Below, piece after piece: positions 52,955 to 61,711 of a stretch of 64,000 bases of DNA; positions within the stretch are counted from its first letter, which is position 1, and the number at the start of each line of letters is the position of its first letter. This DNA comes from Sphaerisporangium fuscum (lineage in GTDB: Bacteria > Actinomycetota > Actinomycetes > Streptosporangiales > Streptosporangiaceae). The stretch covers positions 124,001 through 188,000 of the forward strand of contig NZ_JAHDTF010000015.1 of assembly GCF_018531465.1 (NCBI RefSeq), in the 5' to 3' direction. Position numbers and translations under genes: made by a program. The notes under the pieces were generated by a model that ran no database searches, was not told the DNA's origin, and worked only from the letters and a program-made list of their open reading frames with translations.

Positions 52955-53045
52955 TTGACGGTGTGGGGAAGCCAGCGAGACTCTGGCACGGCCGCGCCAC
53001 TGTGACCGGCCCTCCGGGGACGGGAGTCAGACCCTCCGTCGTCAC
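52955..53045 (+). ncRNA. Cobalamin riboswitch controlling cbtB-cbtA and following genes
   Basis: Conserved elements in correct order: 'GTGTGGGGAAGCC' (52961-52973, B12 core), stem GCCAG..CTGGC (52971-52987), 'GCCACTGTGACC' (52996-53007; the C-CAC-TGTGA element), and the B12-box 'GGGAGTCAGACC' (53022-53033). GACGG/CCGTC can close P1. It lies 46 bp upstream of the cbtB ATG. Binding of adenosylcobalamin should shut off expression. Same-strand genes down to cobIJ may partly share this control. Confidence 0.85.
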
Positions 53046-53090
53046 CGCCACCCCCTATGGGACGCGTGATCCCCGAGGAGGCACCTTTCC

Positions 53091-53303
53091 ATGGCCCAAG
53101 CCGCCGTTCCCCAGTCCCGGCCCGCCCCCATCGGCATCCCCGTACGAGACCTGCTGCCGTGGGCGATCTTCGCCGGTGTTCTCGCCCTCGTCCTCATCTA
53201 CTTCGTCGGCGCGGAGCAGGGCGCCACCTCCCTGATCTCCGGCAACGTCGTCCACGAGTTCGTGCACGACGGACGCCACCTGCTCGGCTTCCCCTGCCAC
53301 TGA
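53091..53303 (+). CDS. cbtB: Cobalt transporter subunit CbtB
   Basis: 70 residues. One TM helix ('LLPWAIFAGVLALVLIYFVG') and the family-defining His-rich C-terminus 'VVHEFVHDGRHLLGFPCH', which probably gathers cobalt. Partner of CbtA, 17 bp downstream. ATG 53091 follows 'GAGGAGGC'. Confidence 0.93.
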   Translation: MAQAAVPQSRPAPIGIPVRDLLPWAIFAGVLALVLIYFVGAEQGATSLISGNVVHEFVHDGRHLLGFPCH

Positions 53304-53320
53304 CGGGGGCCCACCGCAGC

Positions 53321-54097
53321 ATGGTGAGAAACCTGCTGGTCCGCGGCATGCTCGCGGGCCTGTTCGCCGCTGCCCTGGCCCTGGTCCTCGCCTGGGCCTA
53401 CGGGGAGCCACAGGTCGCCACGGCGATCTCGCTGGAGGACCACGCGGGGCATGCCTCGCACGCCGCCGAGCACCTCGCGGGAGCGGCCGCCGGTCACGGG
53501 CATGAGCACGAGTCCGAGCCGGTCAGCCGTGGGGTGCAGTCGACCCTCGGGCTCGCCACGGCGATCGGCGTGTACGGCGTCGCGATCGGAGGCGTCTTCG
53601 CGATCGTGTTCGCCTTCGCGTACGGGCGGCTCGGGGCCTTCGGGGCCCGCGCCACCTCCGCCCTGCTCGCCCTGGGGGCGTTCGTCACCGTCCAGCTGGT
53701 GCCGTTCCTGAAGTACCCGGCGAATCCCCCCGCCGTGGGCGACCCGTCCACCATCGGACGCCGTACCGGCCTCTACCTGGCGATCCTCCTGATCAGCGTC
53801 CTGCTCGCCGTGGTGGCGCTCCTCCTCGGCCGCAGGCTGGCGCCCCGTCACGGCGACTGGAACGCGTCGGTGCTCGCCGGCGCCGCGTTCCTCGCCGCCG
53901 TGGTCGTGGTGTTCCTGCTCATGCCCTCGGTCGACGAGGTGCCGCCGGACTTCCCCGCCGCGCTGCTGTGGCGGTTCCGGGTCGCCTCGCTCGGCACGCA
54001 GGCCGTCCTGTGGGGCACCCTCGGGCTGGTCTTCGGCCCGCTGGCCGAGCGGGCGCTGAACCCGGACCGTACCCCGTCGCCGATCCCGGCCGCCTGA
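53321..54097 (+). CDS. cbtA: Cobalt transporter subunit CbtA
   Basis: 258 residues. About six TM helices starting with 'LLVRGMLAGLFAAALALVLA'. The first periplasmic loop is His-rich ('EDHAGHASHAAEHLAGAAAG', 'GHGHEHESEPV'), fitting metal capture. 'LFGRRLAPRHGDWNASVLAG'-like and 'PPDFPAALLWRFRVASLGTQ' segments are conserved CbtA features. Imports cobalt for the corrin ring, under the upstream riboswitch. Start ATG 53321. Confidence 0.92.
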   Translation: MVRNLLVRGMLAGLFAAALALVLAWAYGEPQVATAISLEDHAGHASHAAEHLAGAAAGHGHEHESEPVSRGVQSTLGLATAIGVYGVAIGGVFAIVFAFAYGRLGAFGARATSALLALGAFVTVQLVPFLKYPANPPAVGDPSTIGRRTGLYLAILLISVLLAVVALLLGRRLAPRHGDWNASVLAGAAFLAAVVVVFLLMPSVDEVPPDFPAALLWRFRVASLGTQAVLWGTLGLVFGPLAERALNPDRTPSPIPAA

Positions 54098-54149
54098 ACG
54101 CGGCCGGGCGCACCCGTGGCGGCCGGCCGCCGCGAAAGGACATCACGAC

Positions 54150-56297
54150 ATGCTCGCTCGGCCCGTGGCGGCCGTACGGCCTCACTACCCGTTCACCGCG
54201 GTGGTGGGGCTCGACGATCTCAAGCTCGCGCTCATACTCAACGCCGTGTCCCCCCGTACGGGCGGCGTCCTCATCCGCGGGGAGAAAGGGACGGCGAAAT
54301 CGACCATCGTCCGTGCGCTGGCGGCGCTCCTGCCGCCCGTCGCGGTCGTCCCCGGTTGCCGCTTCTCCTGCGACCCCGCCGCCCCCGACCCGGACTGTCC
54401 CGACGGACCCCACGAGCCTGCCGGGGAAGACGGCCGGCCGGACGCCGCCGAACGGCCGGCGCGGCTGGTGGAGCTGCCGGTCGGGGCCTCCGAAGATCGC
54501 CTGGTCGGATCCCTCGACCTGGAGCGCGCCCTCACCGAGGGCGTCAAGGCGTTCGATCCGGGCCTCCTGGCCGCCGCCCACCGGGGCGTGCTGTACGTGG
54601 ACGAGGTCAACCTGCTGCACGACCACCTGGTCGACCTGCTCCTCGACGCCGCCGCCCTCGGCACCTGCTACGTGGAGCGGGACGCGGTGTCCGTCCGCCA
54701 CGCCGCCCGGTTCCTGCTGGCCGGCACGATGAACCCCGAGGAAGGCGAGCTGCGGCCCCAGCTGCTCGACCGCTTCGGCCTCACGGTCGAGGTAACGGCG
54801 TCACGCGATCCGGCGGCGCGGGCCGAGGTCGTACGGCGCAGGCTGGCGTTCGAGGACGACCCCGAGGGCTTCGCGGCCGCGTGGGAGGCGGAGGAGCGTT
54901 CGCTCGCCCAGCGCATAGCGGAGGCGCGCCGCCGTCTGCGCCAGGTCACGCTGCCGGAGACCGCGCTGCGGCGGATCGCCACGGTGTGCGCGGCGTTCGG
55001 CGTGGACGGCATGCGGGCCGACCTCATCACCGCCCACGCGGCCGTGGCGCACGCGGCCTGGCGCGGAGGTACGGAGGTCACGGCCGAGGACATCCGGGAG
55101 GCGGCCCGCCTGGCGCTGCCGCACCGCCGCCGGCGCGACCCGTTCGACGCGCCCGGCCTGGACGAGTCGGAACTGGACGACCTGCTGCGCACCGCCGGAC
55201 CCGGCCCGGAGGGCGACGACCCGGACCCTGACCCGGGCGGCGCGCCCTCCGGGAACGAGGCCCGGGACGGCTCCTCGCCGGCTCCCGGTGCTCCCGAACA
55301 GGGCAGAGACGCACAGGACGGCACCGCGCCCTCCGCGCGGGACGCCACCGCACCTGCCGGCCAGGACGGCACAGCATCTTCCGGGCAGGACGGCACAGCA
55401 TCTTCCGGGCAGGACGGCGCCGCACCTGCCGGGCGGCGCGGCGGCACACGGGACGACTCCACGGCGGCCGCGGCCGGGGGGACGCAGGCCGCGGCCGAGC
55501 CCGGCAATCCGTACCGGGTCCGCCCGCTGGCCGTCCCGGGGGTCGGCGACGGCAGCCCGGGACGGCGCTCGCGTTCCCGTACCTCCTACGGCCGGATCTC
55601 CGGCGCGCGGCCACCGCGGGGACGCCTCACCCGGCCGCACCTGACCGCGACGCTCCTCGCCGCCGCCCCCCACCAGCGTGAACGCGGCCGCGGCGGCCCC
55701 GGCCTCATCGTGCGCGCGCCCGACCTGCGCGAGGCGGTCCGCGAGGGCCGCGAGGGCAACCTCGTCCTCTTCCTGGTGGACGCCAGCGGATCCATGGCGG
55801 CCCGCCGCCGCATCAGCGCGGTCAAGGGAGCCGTACTCAGCCTCCTGCTGGACGCCTACCAGCGCCGCGACAAGATCGGCCTGGTGACCTTCCGGGGGGC
55901 CGCGGCGGAGCTGGTCCTGCCGCCGACCTCGTCGGTGGAGGCCGGGGCCGCGCGCCTGCGGCTGCTGCCGACCGGCGGGCGGACGCCGCTCGCGGCCGGC
56001 CTGCGCCGCGCCGCCGAGGTCCTCCGCGTCGAACGGCTCCGCGACCCCTCACGCCGGCCGCTGCTGGTCGTGGTGACCGACGGACGGGCCACCGCGGGCA
56101 CGGAGACGGACGTCCGCCGGGCGGCCGCGCTGCTCTCAGGGGTGGCCGCCGTGGTCGTCGACTGCGAGAACGGCCCGGTCCGGCTCGGACTCGCCAGCAC
56201 TCTCGCGGCCCGGCTGGGCGGTGAGGCCGTACGGCTGGAGCACCTCGCCGCCGGCGGCCTGCACGACCTCGTCCGCGACCACAGGAAGGCGGCCTGA
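54150..56297 (+). CDS. Fused ChlI/ChlD-type cobalt/magnesium chelatase subunit
   Basis: 715 residues. Residues 1-350 form an AAA+ ATPase of the ChlI/BchI type: Walker A 'IRGEKGTAKSTIVRALA', Walker B 'GVLYVDEVNLLHDHLVDLLL' and 'LLAGTMNPEEGELRPQLLDR' (sensor 1 and Arg finger). Residues 350-520 are a low-complexity Asp/Gly/Ala/Pro hinge with 8-residue tandem repeats. Residues 520-715 form a VWA domain with the metal-ion adhesion site 'FLVDASGSMAARRRISAVK'. Such fused ID subunits work with CobN to insert cobalt in actinomycetes. CobN is not in the window. Confidence 0.9.
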   Translation: MLARPVAAVRPHYPFTAVVGLDDLKLALILNAVSPRTGGVLIRGEKGTAKSTIVRALAALLPPVAVVPGCRFSCDPAAPDPDCPDGPHEPAGEDGRPDAAERPARLVELPVGASEDRLVGSLDLERALTEGVKAFDPGLLAAAHRGVLYVDEVNLLHDHLVDLLLDAAALGTCYVERDAVSVRHAARFLLAGTMNPEEGELRPQLLDRFGLTVEVTASRDPAARAEVVRRRLAFEDDPEGFAAAWEAEERSLAQRIAEARRRLRQVTLPETALRRIATVCAAFGVDGMRADLITAHAAVAHAAWRGGTEVTAEDIREAARLALPHRRRRDPFDAPGLDESELDDLLRTAGPGPEGDDPDPDPGGAPSGNEARDGSSPAPGAPEQGRDAQDGTAPSARDATAPAGQDGTASSGQDGTASSGQDGAAPAGRRGGTRDDSTAAAAGGTQAAAEPGNPYRVRPLAVPGVGDGSPGRRSRSRTSYGRISGARPPRGRLTRPHLTATLLAAAPHQRERGRGGPGLIVRAPDLREAVREGREGNLVLFLVDASGSMAARRRISAVKGAVLSLLLDAYQRRDKIGLVTFRGAAAELVLPPTSSVEAGAARLRLLPTGGRTPLAAGLRRAAEVLRVERLRDPSRRPLLVVVTDGRATAGTETDVRRAAALLSGVAAVVVDCENGPVRLGLASTLAARLGGEAVRLEHLAAGGLHDLVRDHRKAA
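55362..55433 (+). repeat. 24-bp tandem repeats within the chelatase hinge
   Basis: Three in-frame copies begin at 55362, 55386 and 55410, encoding GQDGTASS-type octapeptides; the first two are identical and the third diverges. They flank related 'RDATAPAG' and 'AAPAG' units. Length may vary by slippage with little effect on a disordered linker. Confidence 0.85.
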
Positions 56298-56298
56298 C

Positions 56299-56901
56299 AT
56301 GCCCCAAGGAAAGCCGGCGGTGGTGCCGGACGACGGCCTGACCACCCGGCAGCGGCGCGGCCGGCCGCTCCTGCTCGTCCACACGGGGCCGGGCAAGGGG
56401 AAGTCGACGGCGGCGTTCGGCCTCGCGCTGCGCGCCTGGAACCAGGGCTGGCCGGTCGGGGTGTTCCAGTTCGTCAAGTCGGCCAAATGGCGGGTCGGTG
56501 AGGAACGCGCCCTGAAGGTGCTCGGCGAATCCGGCGAAGGCGGCACGGTGGCCTGGCACAAGATGGGCGAGGGCTGGTCGTGGATCAAGAAGTCCGGCAC
56601 CGAGGCCGACCACGCCGCCGACGCCCGCGAGGGATGGGCACAGATCAGGCGCGACCTGGCAGCGGAGACGTACCGGCTGTACGTACTGGACGAGTTCACC
56701 TATCCCCTCAAATGGGGCTGGATCGATGTCGGCGAGGTCGTGGACACGCTGGCCGGCCGCCCCGGCAACCAGCATGTCGTGATCACCGGCAGGGAGGCTC
56801 CACCGGCTCTCCTGGAGGTCGCCGACCTGATCACCGAGATGACCAAGGTCAGGCACCCCATGGACACAGGCCAAAAGGGCCAGAAGGGCATCGAATGGTA
56901 A
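56299..56901 (+). CDS. cobO: Cob(I)yrinic acid a,c-diamide adenosyltransferase
   Basis: 200 residues. P-loop 'VHTGPGKGKSTAAFGLALRA', 'WPVGVFQFVKSAKWRVGEE', 'YRLYVLDEFTYPLKWGWIDV' and 'QHVVITGREAPPALLEVADL' are classic CobO/BtuR features; the tail 'MTKVRHPMDTGQKGQKGIEW' closes the ATP site. Transfers the 5'-deoxyadenosyl group from ATP to cobalt. ATG 56299 overlaps nothing; it starts 2 bp after the chelatase stop. Confidence 0.96.
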   Translation: MPQGKPAVVPDDGLTTRQRRGRPLLLVHTGPGKGKSTAAFGLALRAWNQGWPVGVFQFVKSAKWRVGEERALKVLGESGEGGTVAWHKMGEGWSWIKKSGTEADHAADAREGWAQIRRDLAAETYRLYVLDEFTYPLKWGWIDVGEVVDTLAGRPGNQHVVITGREAPPALLEVADLITEMTKVRHPMDTGQKGQKGIEW

Positions 56902-56925
56902 CCCACCAACCGCCCCCCGCCCCTA

Positions 56926-57218
56926 CCGCTTCGGTCCGTGTCGTGGGTGGGACTCTTGAGGGCGCCGGGTCGGCGGGATGTGGTGCGGCGGGGGCGGTGC
57001 CTGGTGCGGTGGTTCCGGGGTCTCCGGTCGCCGCACTTGCCGCTTCGGTCCGTGTCGTGGGCGGGTTTCTTGAGGGCGCCGGGTCGGCGGGATGTGGTGT
57101 GGCGGGGGCGGTGCCTGGTGCGGTGGTTCCGGGGTCTCCGGTCGCCGCACTTGCCGCTTCGGTCCGTGTCGTGGGCGGGTTTCTTGAGGGCGCCGGGTCG
57201 GCGGGGTGTGGTGCGGCG
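56926..57218. repeat. 114-bp tandem repeat, 2.6 copies, between cobO and cobB
   Basis: Copies begin with CCGCTTCGGTCCGTG at 56926, 57040 and 57154. Copies one and two differ at few bases; the third breaks off after about 65 bp. The unit length (114) is a multiple of three and the plus strand is open in one frame, giving 38-residue Gly/Ala/Val repeats, but there is no start codon with ribosome site and no family match. I treat it as non-coding minisatellite filling the 360-bp gap. It contains G-rich runs. Confidence 0.9.
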
Positions 57219-57261
57219 AAGTCGGCGCCCGTGTACGGCGTGTACCGGATGAGGGGGTGCG

Positions 57262-58620
57262 GTGGCTGAGGTTCCGCGTCTGGTGATCGCGGCGCCGTCC
57301 TCCGGGGCCGGCAAGACCACGGTGGCGACCGGGCTGATGGCGGCGCTCGCGGGCAAGGGGTTCACGGTGTCGCCCCACAAGGTGGGGCCCGACTACATCG
57401 ACCCCGGCTACCACGCGCTCGCCGCCGGGCGTCCCGGACGCAACCTCGACCCCTGGCTCGTCGGCGAGCGGCTGATCGGTCCCCTGTTCGCGCACGGGGC
57501 CGCCGGTGCCGACATAGCGGTCATCGAGGGCGTGATGGGGCTCTTCGACGGGGCCACCCCCACCGACCCCGCTGACTCGGCGGCCGCCGGCGACCTCGCG
57601 TCGACCGCTCACGTCGCGCGGCTGCTCGACGCGCCGGTCGTGCTGGTCGTGGACGTCTCGGGCCAGGGCCGGTCCGTCGCGGCGCTGGTCCACGGGTTCA
57701 TGTCGTACGACACCCGGGTCCGCGTCGGCGGCGTGATCCTCAACCGGGTCGGCTCCCCCCGGCACGAACGGATCTGCCGCGAAGCGCTCGCGGAGACGGG
57801 GATCCAGGTGTTCGGCGCCATCCCGCGCACCGGCGTCGTCGCGACCCCGTCCCGCCATCTCGGCCTCATACCTCCCGCCGAACGCAGCGCCGAGGCCGTC
57901 ACCGCCGTGTCCGGCATGGGGGAGCTGGTGGCGTCCACCTGCGACCTGGAGGCCCTCGTCCGTCTGGCCCGCACGGCCTCCCCTCTCGCCGGCGCCGCCT
58001 GGAGCCCGTATGAGGCGGTGGGGGGCACGCCGGCCGGGACGGACCACGTCGTCGCGGTCGCCGGCGGGAAGGCGTTCACGTTCGGGTACGCCGAACAGGC
58101 CGAGCTGATCGAGGCGGCGGGGGGCACGGTCGTCACGTTCGACCCGCTCACCGACGAGCGGCTCCCTGTGGGCACGCGGGCGCTGCTGCTGCCCGGCGGG
58201 TTCCCGGAGGTGTACGCGGCGGACCTGTCGGCCAACCAACCCCTGCGCCGCGAAGTGGCCGCCTTCGACGGCCCCGTCGCCGCCGAGTGCGCGGGCCTGT
58301 TGTACCTGTGCCGGGAGCTGGACGGCCGCCCGATGTGCGGCGTCCTGGACGCGACGGCCGCGATGACCGACCGCCTCACACTGGGCTACCGCAGCGCCGT
58401 GGCGGTCCGCGACTCCGTCCTGACCAGGGAAGGCGAGCGGTACCAGGGGCACGAGTTCCACCGCACCCGCATCGTCACCTCCGCCGCCTCCGGGCCGCTG
58501 TACAGGTGGCGGGGCGGCGCCGACGGGTACGGCGGACCGTCACTGGCCGCTTCGTACCTCCACCTGCACTGGGCCGGCAGTCCTCGGCTGGCGGCGAGGC
58601 TGGTGTCCCGTGCCGCCTGA
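57262..58620 (+). CDS. cobB: Cobyrinate a,c-diamide synthase
   Basis: 452 residues from GTG 57262. N-terminal DTB synthetase-like domain with P-loop 'IAAPSSGAGKTTVATGLMAA' and 'KVGPDYIDPGYHALAAGRP'; C-terminal class I glutamine amidotransferase with nucleophile Cys in 'VAAECAGLLYLCRELDGRP' and His in 'GHEFHRTRIV'. Amidates the a and c side chains of the corrin ring using glutamine and ATP. Followed by cobL with overlapping or closely spaced start. Confidence 0.95.
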   Translation: MAEVPRLVIAAPSSGAGKTTVATGLMAALAGKGFTVSPHKVGPDYIDPGYHALAAGRPGRNLDPWLVGERLIGPLFAHGAAGADIAVIEGVMGLFDGATPTDPADSAAAGDLASTAHVARLLDAPVVLVVDVSGQGRSVAALVHGFMSYDTRVRVGGVILNRVGSPRHERICREALAETGIQVFGAIPRTGVVATPSRHLGLIPPAERSAEAVTAVSGMGELVASTCDLEALVRLARTASPLAGAAWSPYEAVGGTPAGTDHVVAVAGGKAFTFGYAEQAELIEAAGGTVVTFDPLTDERLPVGTRALLLPGGFPEVYAADLSANQPLRREVAAFDGPVAAECAGLLYLCRELDGRPMCGVLDATAAMTDRLTLGYRSAVAVRDSVLTREGERYQGHEFHRTRIVTSAASGPLYRWRGGADGYGGPSLAASYLHLHWAGSPRLAARLVSRAA

Positions 58621-58630
58621 AGGCTCCGTG

Positions 58631-59821
58631 ATGGTCGTCGGGATCGGGGCCGACGGATGGGCCGGCTTGCCCGTGGACGCGCAGAAGGAGATCGCGGCGG
58701 CCGAGGTGCTGATGGGAAGCGTTCGCCAGCTCGCACTCGTGCCGGACACCGGGGCCGAACGGATCGCCTGGCCGTCACCGCTGCTGCCGGCGCTGCGCGG
58801 GCTGCTCGCCGAACACCGGGACAGGACCGTGTGCGTGCTGGCCAGCGGCGACCCGATGTTCCACGGCATCGGTACGACGCTGGCGAGGATCCTCGGTCCC
58901 GGCAGGGTCCGGGTGCTGCCGCATCCTTCGTCGGTCTCGCTGGCCTGCGCCCGCCTGGGCTGGCCGGTCGAGGACACCACCGTCGTCAGCCTGGTCGGAC
59001 GGCCACCGGATCTGCTGAACCGGATCCTCCAGCCCGCACGCCGCGCCGTCGTGCTCAGCGCGGACGCCGGCACGCCGCGCCGGATCGCCGAGCTCCTGGT
59101 GGCGAAGGGGTACGGCGGCAGCGCGATGACGGTGCTGCAGCGGCTCGGCGGCCCCGACGAGCGGATCACGACCGGGCACGCGTCCTCGCGGTGGCCGGAC
59201 CTGGATCCGCTGAACGTCGTGGCCGTGGAGTTCCGGGCCGACGCGGGCGTCGTGCCGCTCTCCAGCGTGGCCGGCCTGCCTGACGAGGCGTTCGAGCATG
59301 ACGGGCAGCTCACCAAGCGCGAGGTGCGCGCGGTGACCATGTCCCGGCTGGCGCCCCGGCCCGGGGAACTGCTGTGGGACGTCGGGGCGGGGGCGGGCAG
59401 CATCGGCATCGAGTGGATGCGCGCCGATCCGGCGTGCCGGGCGGTCGCCGTCGAGTCCCGTCCCGAGCGGGCGGCACGGATCCGGCGCAACGCCGCGGCC
59501 CTCGGTGTGCCCGGCCTGGAAGTGGTCACCGGATCGGCCCCGGCCGCCCTGGCGGGCCTGCAACGGCCTGACGCGATCTTCATCGGGGGCGGCTGCACGG
59601 CCGACGGCATGGTCGAGACCTGCGTGAACGCTTTGAGCCCCGGCGGACGGCTCGTGGTCAACGCGGTGACGGTCGAATCGGAGGCCGTCGTGGCGGCCTG
59701 GCACGCGCGCCTCGGCGGCGACCTCCTGCGCATCGCCGTCCACCGGGCCGGTCCGGTCGGCGGCTACACGGCATGGCATCCGGCGATGCCGGTCACGATC
59801 TGGACGGCGGTCCGCGAATGA
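58631..59821 (+). CDS. cobL: Precorrin-6Y C5,15-methyltransferase (decarboxylating)
   Basis: 396 residues from ATG 58631 ('GAAGG' upstream); GTG 58610, overlapping the cobB end, is an alternative. N-terminal CbiE-type methyltransferase: 'VVGIGADGWAGLPVDAQKEI', 'VLASGDPMFHGIGTTLARIL'. C-terminal CbiT domain from about 225: 'GQLTKREVRAVTMSRLAP', 'LLWDVGAGAGSIGIEWMRAD' (SAM site) and 'AIFIGGGCTADGMVETCVNA'. Catalyses two methylations and loss of the acetate carboxyl. Both halves complete. Confidence 0.94.
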   Translation: MVVGIGADGWAGLPVDAQKEIAAAEVLMGSVRQLALVPDTGAERIAWPSPLLPALRGLLAEHRDRTVCVLASGDPMFHGIGTTLARILGPGRVRVLPHPSSVSLACARLGWPVEDTTVVSLVGRPPDLLNRILQPARRAVVLSADAGTPRRIAELLVAKGYGGSAMTVLQRLGGPDERITTGHASSRWPDLDPLNVVAVEFRADAGVVPLSSVAGLPDEAFEHDGQLTKREVRAVTMSRLAPRPGELLWDVGAGAGSIGIEWMRADPACRAVAVESRPERAARIRRNAAALGVPGLEVVTGSAPAALAGLQRPDAIFIGGGCTADGMVETCVNALSPGGRLVVNAVTVESEAVVAAWHARLGGDLLRIAVHRAGPVGGYTAWHPAMPVTIWTAVRE

Positions 59822-60283
59822 CACACCGGAAGAGCGAGGGCCACCGGCCGGCCGCCGTCGACCGGCGCCGGATTCACCGCCCACTTCCCACCGCCTCGGC
59901 GCCGCGAGAACACCCGCGACGGGACCGGAGCGGGTGAGGCCGCGTGGTGGGGCGAGTGGCGCGCTGGGTCGGAGGGGGGCCGCGTGGTGGGCCAGTGGCG
60001 TCGGGGTCAGACAGGGCGGAGTTGCGCGCAGCACATCGGGCCGCGTCCGGTGAGCGGCGGTGAGCGTCCGATCACCTGTGGTGGCCGGGGCCGGAGTGGG
60101 TGGGGCCGCGTGTGGTGGGGCGAGTGGCGCTGGTCCGGAGCGGCTGGGGCTGTGTGGGGCTGATCCGGAGTGGGTGGGGGTTGTGCGTGGTGTGGTGAGC
60201 GGCGGTGGCGTTCGCTCGTGTGGTCGTGGGTGTCGTGTGAAGGCCGTATGTGGCGGTGGTTGCTGGATGAAGGAGGAAATCGT
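59822..60283. repeat. G-rich imperfect repeat region between cobL and cobM
   Basis: 462 bp without a supportable gene. From about 59930 the plus strand is dominated by G and T, with imperfect repeats such as GCCGCGTGGTGGGGCGAGTG (59939-59958) and its variant near 60105, and several 'GGAGTGGGTGGGG' words. Strong G/C skew makes G-quadruplex or R-loop formation possible. The final bases hold the cobM ribosome site AAGGAGG. No B12 riboswitch core is seen here. Confidence 0.6.
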
Positions 60284-61030
60284 ATGGCGGTGCATTTCAT
60301 CGGGGCGGGGCCGGGGGCGGCCGATCTCATCACCGTGCGCGGGCGCGACCTGATCGCCGCCTCCCCGGTCTGCCTGTACGCGGGCTCGCTCGTCCCGAAG
60401 GAGCTTCTCGACCACACGCCGCCCGGGGCGAGGCTGGTCGACACGGCGCACATGAACCTGGACGAGATCGTCGCGGAGATGGTCACCGCCCACACGGCCG
60501 GGCACGACGTGGCACGGCTGCACTCTGGGGACCCGTCCATCTTCAGCGCCATGGCCGAACAGATGCGCCGCCTGGACGCCGCCGGGGTGCCGTACGACGT
60601 GACGCCCGGCGTCCCGGCGTTCGCCGCGGCGGCCGCCTCGCTGGGGCGGGAGCTGACCGTTCCGGGGGTCGGGCAGACGGTCGTGCTCACCCGGACGTCG
60701 GCGCGGTCCACACCCATGCCGGAGGGCGAGGACCTCGGCACGCTGGGCCGCAGCCGTTCCACGCTGGTGCTGCACCTCGCCGTGCAGCGGATCGAGGCGG
60801 TGGTGGAGGAGCTGAAGCCGAACTACGGCGAGGACTGCCCGGTCGCGGTCGTGGCCCGTGCGAGCAGGGACGACGAGGTGATCCTGCGCGGCAGGCTCGG
60901 CGACATCGTCCGGCAGGTCAAGGAGGCCGGCGTCGTCCGGACCGCCGTGATCGTCGTCGGCGCGGTGCTGGCGGCCTCCGAGTTCCCCGACAGCCACCTC
61001 TACTCGGCGGCCCGCGACCGTGGCCGCTGA
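60284..61030 (+). CDS. cobM: Precorrin-4 C11-methyltransferase
   Basis: 248 residues from ATG 60284, 8 nt after AAGGAGG. 'VHFIGAGPGAADLITVRGRD', 'VCLYAGSLVPKELLDHTPPG', 'ARLHSGDPSIFSAMAEQMRR' and 'YDVTPGVPAFAAAAASLGRE' are the SAM- and substrate-binding loops of CobM/CbiF. 'LVLHLAVQRIEAVVEEL' and 'VAVVARASRDDEVILRGRL' complete the fold. Methylates C11 of precorrin-4. Followed directly by cobH. Confidence 0.95.
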   Translation: MAVHFIGAGPGAADLITVRGRDLIAASPVCLYAGSLVPKELLDHTPPGARLVDTAHMNLDEIVAEMVTAHTAGHDVARLHSGDPSIFSAMAEQMRRLDAAGVPYDVTPGVPAFAAAAASLGRELTVPGVGQTVVLTRTSARSTPMPEGEDLGTLGRSRSTLVLHLAVQRIEAVVEELKPNYGEDCPVAVVARASRDDEVILRGRLGDIVRQVKEAGVVRTAVIVVGAVLAASEFPDSHLYSAARDRGR

Positions 61031-61076
61031 CGGCGGCGCGGCCCGCGAGGCGCAGGGGGATTGGGGCGGTGGTGGG

Positions 61077-61703
61077 GTGATCGACTACATCCGGGACGGG
61101 GCGGAGATCTATCGTCGTTCGTTCGCGACCATCCGCGCCGAGGCCGATCTGGCCGGCCTGCCGGACGACATCGCCCAGGTGGCGGTCCGGATGATCCACG
61201 CCTGCGGCATGGTGGACCTCGTCGCCGATCTCGGCTGGTCCGCCGGGGTGGTGGGCGCCGCCAGGGCCGCGCTCCGGGCCGGGGCGCCCGTCCTGTGCGA
61301 CGCCGCGATGGTCGCCTCGGGCGTCACTCGAAGGCGGCTTCCCGTCGGCAACGAGGTGCTGTGCACCCTCGGCGACCCGCGTGTGCCGGAGCTGGCCCGT
61401 GCGCTCGGCACCACCCGCAGCGCGGCGGCGCTGGAGCTCTGGCGCGACCGGCTCGACGGTGCCGTCGTCGCCGTCGGCAACGCGCCCACGGCCCTGTTCC
61501 GGCTCCTGGAGCTGCTGGAGGGGGGAGCGGGGCGGCCGGCGGCCGTGCTCGGCGTACCGGTGGGGTTCATCGGGGCCGCCGAGTCGAAGCAGGCCCTCGC
61601 CGGGTTCGGCGGCGGCATCGAATACCTGGTCGTGCACGGCCGCCGGGGCGGCAGCGCGATGGCCGCCGCGGCCGTGAACGCGATCGCCTGCGAGGAGGAG
61701 TGA
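61077..61703 (+). CDS. cobH: Precorrin-8X methylmutase
   Basis: 208 residues from GTG 61077 ((M)IDYIRDGAEIYRRSFATIR), the normal N-terminus; GTG 61020 would add 19 Gly/Ala residues. Catalytic His in 'VRMIHACGMVDLVADLGWSA'. 'GAPVLCDAAMVASGVTRRRL' and 'VVAVGNAPTALFRLLELLEG' with 'GVPVGFIGAAESKQALAG' are standard. Moves the C11 methyl to C12, forming hydrogenobyrinate. The stop is followed after 8 bp by cobIJ. Confidence 0.93.
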   Translation: MIDYIRDGAEIYRRSFATIRAEADLAGLPDDIAQVAVRMIHACGMVDLVADLGWSAGVVGAARAALRAGAPVLCDAAMVASGVTRRRLPVGNEVLCTLGDPRVPELARALGTTRSAAALELWRDRLDGAVVAVGNAPTALFRLLELLEGGAGRPAAVLGVPVGFIGAAESKQALAGFGGGIEYLVVHGRRGGSAMAAAAVNAIACEEE

Positions 61704-61711
61704 GCAAGAGC

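Noticed and set aside
56580..57269. Protein of 38-residue Gly/Ala/Val repeats from the 114-bp units
   Set aside because: The frame starts inside cobO in another frame, and there is no ribosome site or start before the repeats.
59822..60283. Second cobalamin riboswitch before cobM
   Set aside because: No B12-box, no CACTGTGA-like element and no core stems were found.
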